Origin: Sphingomonas sp. Leaf17
Lineage (GTDB): Bacteria > Pseudomonadota > Alphaproteobacteria > Sphingomonadales > Sphingomonadaceae
Direction of reading: 5' to 3'
Length of the DNA: 64,000 nt
NCBI RefSeq assembly: GCF_001421505.1
Contig: NZ_LMKL01000006.1
Location: 1 to 64,000 of the forward strand
Part shown: positions 62,228-64,000 of the stretch, in pieces
How positions within the stretch are numbered: the stretch's first letter is position 1
Layout: each line of letters starts with the position of its first letter
Translations under genes and position numbers: made by a program
Notes under the pieces: generated by a model
The model's database searches: none
What the model was told of the DNA's origin: nothing
The model's input: only the letters and a program-made list of their open reading frames with translations

Positions 62228-64000
62228 ATGGCAATCCAGATTCGCACCAACCTCGCCGAGCCCGAAACGGGTCAGAGCTTCGTCCCCCACCGCCCGGCAC
62301 GGCCCGAAAAGGTCGAGGGTGGCAAGCCCTTCAAGCTGGTCACCGAATATACCCCCAGCGGCGACCAGCCCGGCGCGATCGCCGAACTGGTCGAAGCGGC
62401 CAGGGCGGGCGAGCGCGATCAGGTGCTGCTGGGCGTCACCGGCTCCGGCAAGACCTTCACCGTCGCCAAGGTGATCGAGGCGATGCAGCGGCCCGCGCTG
62501 ATCCTTGCCCCCAACAAGATCCTCGCGGCGCAGCTGTACGGCGAGTTCAAGTCGTTCTTTCCCGAAAACGCGGTCGAATATTTCGTTAGCTATTACGATT
62601 ACTACCAGCCCGAGGCGTATGTCGCGCGGTCGGACACCTATATCGAGAAGGAATCCTCGACCAACGAGTCGATCGACCGGATGCGCCATTCGGCGACCCG
62701 CGCGCTGCTGGAGCGTGACGACGTCATCATCGTTGCCTCGGTATCGTGCCTGTACGGCATCGGATCGGTCGAAACCTATTCGGCGATGATCTTCGACCTG
62801 AAGAAGGACACCTCGGTCGATCAGTCGGAGATCATCCGCAAGCTGGTCGCGCTGCAGTACAAGCGCAACGACGCCGCGTTCCAGCGCGGCAATTTCCGCG
62901 TGCGCGGCGACAACCTCGAAATCTTCCCGTCGCATTACGAGGACAGCGCGTGGCGCATCTCGTTCTTCGGCAATGATATCGAGGACATCGTCGAGTTCGA
63001 TCCCCTGACCGGCAAGAAGGTCGCGAGCCTCAATTCGGTCCGCGTCTATGCCAATTCGCATTACGTCACGCCCGGCCCCACGCTGAAACAGGCGGGCGAG
63101 GCGATCAAGCATGAGCTGGCCGAGCGGCTGAAGGAACTGGTCAGCGAGGGCAAGCTGCTGGAGGCGCAGCGGCTGGAGCAGCGCACCAACTTCGATCTGG
63201 AGATGATCGCCGCGACCGGATCCTGCGCGGGGATCGAGAATTACAGCCGCTTCCTGACCGGGCGGATGCCGGGCGAACCGCCGCCCACGCTGTTCGAATA
63301 TCTGCCCGAAAACGCGATGCTGTTCATCGACGAAAGCCATGTGACGATCGGCCAGATCAACGGCATGTCGCGCGGCGATCACCGGCGCAAGCTGACACTG
63401 GCCGAATACGGTTTCCGCCTGCCTTCCGCGATCGACAACCGGCCGCTGCGGTTCAACGAATGGGACGCGATGCGGCCGCAGACGACCTATGTCTCGGCAA
63501 CGCCGGGGTCGTGGGAAATGGAGCAGACGGGCGGCGTCTTCGCCGAACAGGTCATCCGTCCCACCGGGCTGATCGACCCGCCGGTCGAGATCAAGCCGGT
63601 CGAGGAACAGGTGCAGGATCTGATCGTCGAGGCGCAAAAGACCACCGCGCTTGGATACCGCACCCTCGTCACCACGCTGACCAAGCGGATGGCGGAGGAT
63701 CTGACCGAATATATGCACGAGGCGGGTATCAAGGTCCGCTACATGCACAGCGACGTCGAGACGCTGGAGCGGATCGAGTTGATACGCGACCTGCGGCTGG
63801 GTGTGTACGACGTGCTGATCGGCATCAACCTGTTGCGCGAGGGGCTGGATATTCCCGAATGCGGGCTGGTCGCGATCCTCGACGCCGACAAGGAGGGGTT
63901 CCTGCGCAGCGAAACCTCGCTGATCCAGACCATCGGCCGCGCCGCGCGTAACGTCGACGGGCGGGTCATCCTCTACGCCGACCGGGTGACGGGCAGCATG
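62228..64000 (+). CDS. uvrB: Excinuclease ABC subunit B (partial, runs off the window)
   Basis: The damage-verifying helicase-like subunit of nucleotide excision repair, working with UvrA and UvrC. The 591 codons present start at ATG 62228 and show Walker A GVTGSGKT at residues 69-76, the beta-hairpin region [20 protein letters not shown], the DEXD-box [15 protein letters not shown], and helicase motifs up to QTIGRAARN (motif VI). About the last 100 or more residues, including the UvrC-binding part, lie beyond 64000. No clear SOS box is seen in front. Confidence 0.97.
   Translation, partial: MAIQIRTNLAEPETGQSFVPHRPARPEKVEGGKPFKLVTEYTPSGDQPGAIAELVEAARAGERDQVLLGVTGSGKTFTVAKVIEAMQRPALILAPNKILAAQLYGEFKSFFPENAVEYFVSYYDYYQPEAYVARSDTYIEKESSTNESIDRMRHSATRALLERDDVIIVASVSCLYGIGSVETYSAMIFDLKKDTSVDQSEIIRKLVALQYKRNDAAFQRGNFRVRGDNLEIFPSHYEDSAWRISFFGNDIEDIVEFDPLTGKKVASLNSVRVYANSHYVTPGPTLKQAGEAIKHELAERLKELVSEGKLLEAQRLEQRTNFDLEMIAATGSCAGIENYSRFLTGRMPGEPPPTLFEYLPENAMLFIDESHVTIGQINGMSRGDHRRKLTLAEYGFRLPSAIDNRPLRFNEWDAMRPQTTYVSATPGSWEMEQTGGVFAEQVIRPTGLIDPPVEIKPVEEQVQDLIVEAQKTTALGYRTLVTTLTKRMAEDLTEYMHEAGIKVRYMHSDVETLERIELIRDLRLGVYDVLIGINLLREGLDIPECGLVAILDADKEGFLRSETSLIQTIGRAARNVDGRVILYADRVTGSM

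Overview
The window reads as a chromosomal segment of a high-GC alphaproteobacterium, most likely a sphingomonad (Sphingomonas or a close relative). The reasons are the pairing of hisZ with purA, a groESL operon under a CIRCE operator, the XrtA/PEP-CTERM regulators PrsK, PrsR and PrsT, the mutY / DUF721 / DsbA / smc gene order, and strong G/C-ending codon use throughout. No database search was possible, so the taxonomy is inference.

Layout. 1-1600 is a disturbed region: the tail of one IS5-family transposase, then a complete IS5-family element (251-1098, TA target duplication, transposase made by a -1 frameshift), inserted after the first codons of what looks like fliR, next to an intact fliQ. 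1600-9400 is a tight minus-strand operon: sugar-phosphate transferase, histidine kinase PrsK, sigma-54 activator PrsR, TPR protein PrsT and a DUF815 ATPase. A mannose-1-phosphate guanylyltransferase is divergent to it and has a possible sigma-54 promoter. 10.6-14.2 kb holds a GST, a Uma2-type nuclease and groESL. 14.3-22.3 kb is a plus-strand run: sppA, a transglutaminase, a class B J-protein, a YihY membrane protein, fabI, a DUF559 nuclease wrapped in inverted repeats, aroC and a small secreted protein.

22.4-31.1 kb is mostly minus strand (purA, hisZ, a DsbA-like protein, an M48 protease, RNase E). 31.5-44.9 kb holds a cell-wall amidase, serine biosynthesis (serA, serC), an extensin-like lipoprotein, a LOG protein, cytochrome c, pheA, nudC, a serine hydrolase, mutY, a DUF721 protein and two DsbA-like genes. 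smc follows. 48.3-49.5 kb is visibly A/T-richer and carries an unrecognised membrane gene. 50-64 kb holds a DNA-repair radical SAM protein, trmB, small conserved proteins, a DnaQ-like exonuclease, an MFS exporter, an aromatic aminotransferase, a GNAT protein, an amidase, a metallo-hydrolase and a truncated uvrB.

Most of the window is housekeeping. The most interesting signals lie between genes: (1) a DUF559 nuclease gene flanked by inverted palindromic repeats, one of which encodes its C-terminus and supplies the ribosome binding site of aroC; (2) paired inverted hairpin repeats in seven intergenic regions; (3) two hairpins with 13-nt loops that bury the Shine-Dalgarno sequence of small genes; (4) the possible sigma-54 promoter beside prsR/prsK; (5) the A/T-rich gene with a leaderless-type promoter. 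I found no rRNA, tRNA or CRISPR array.
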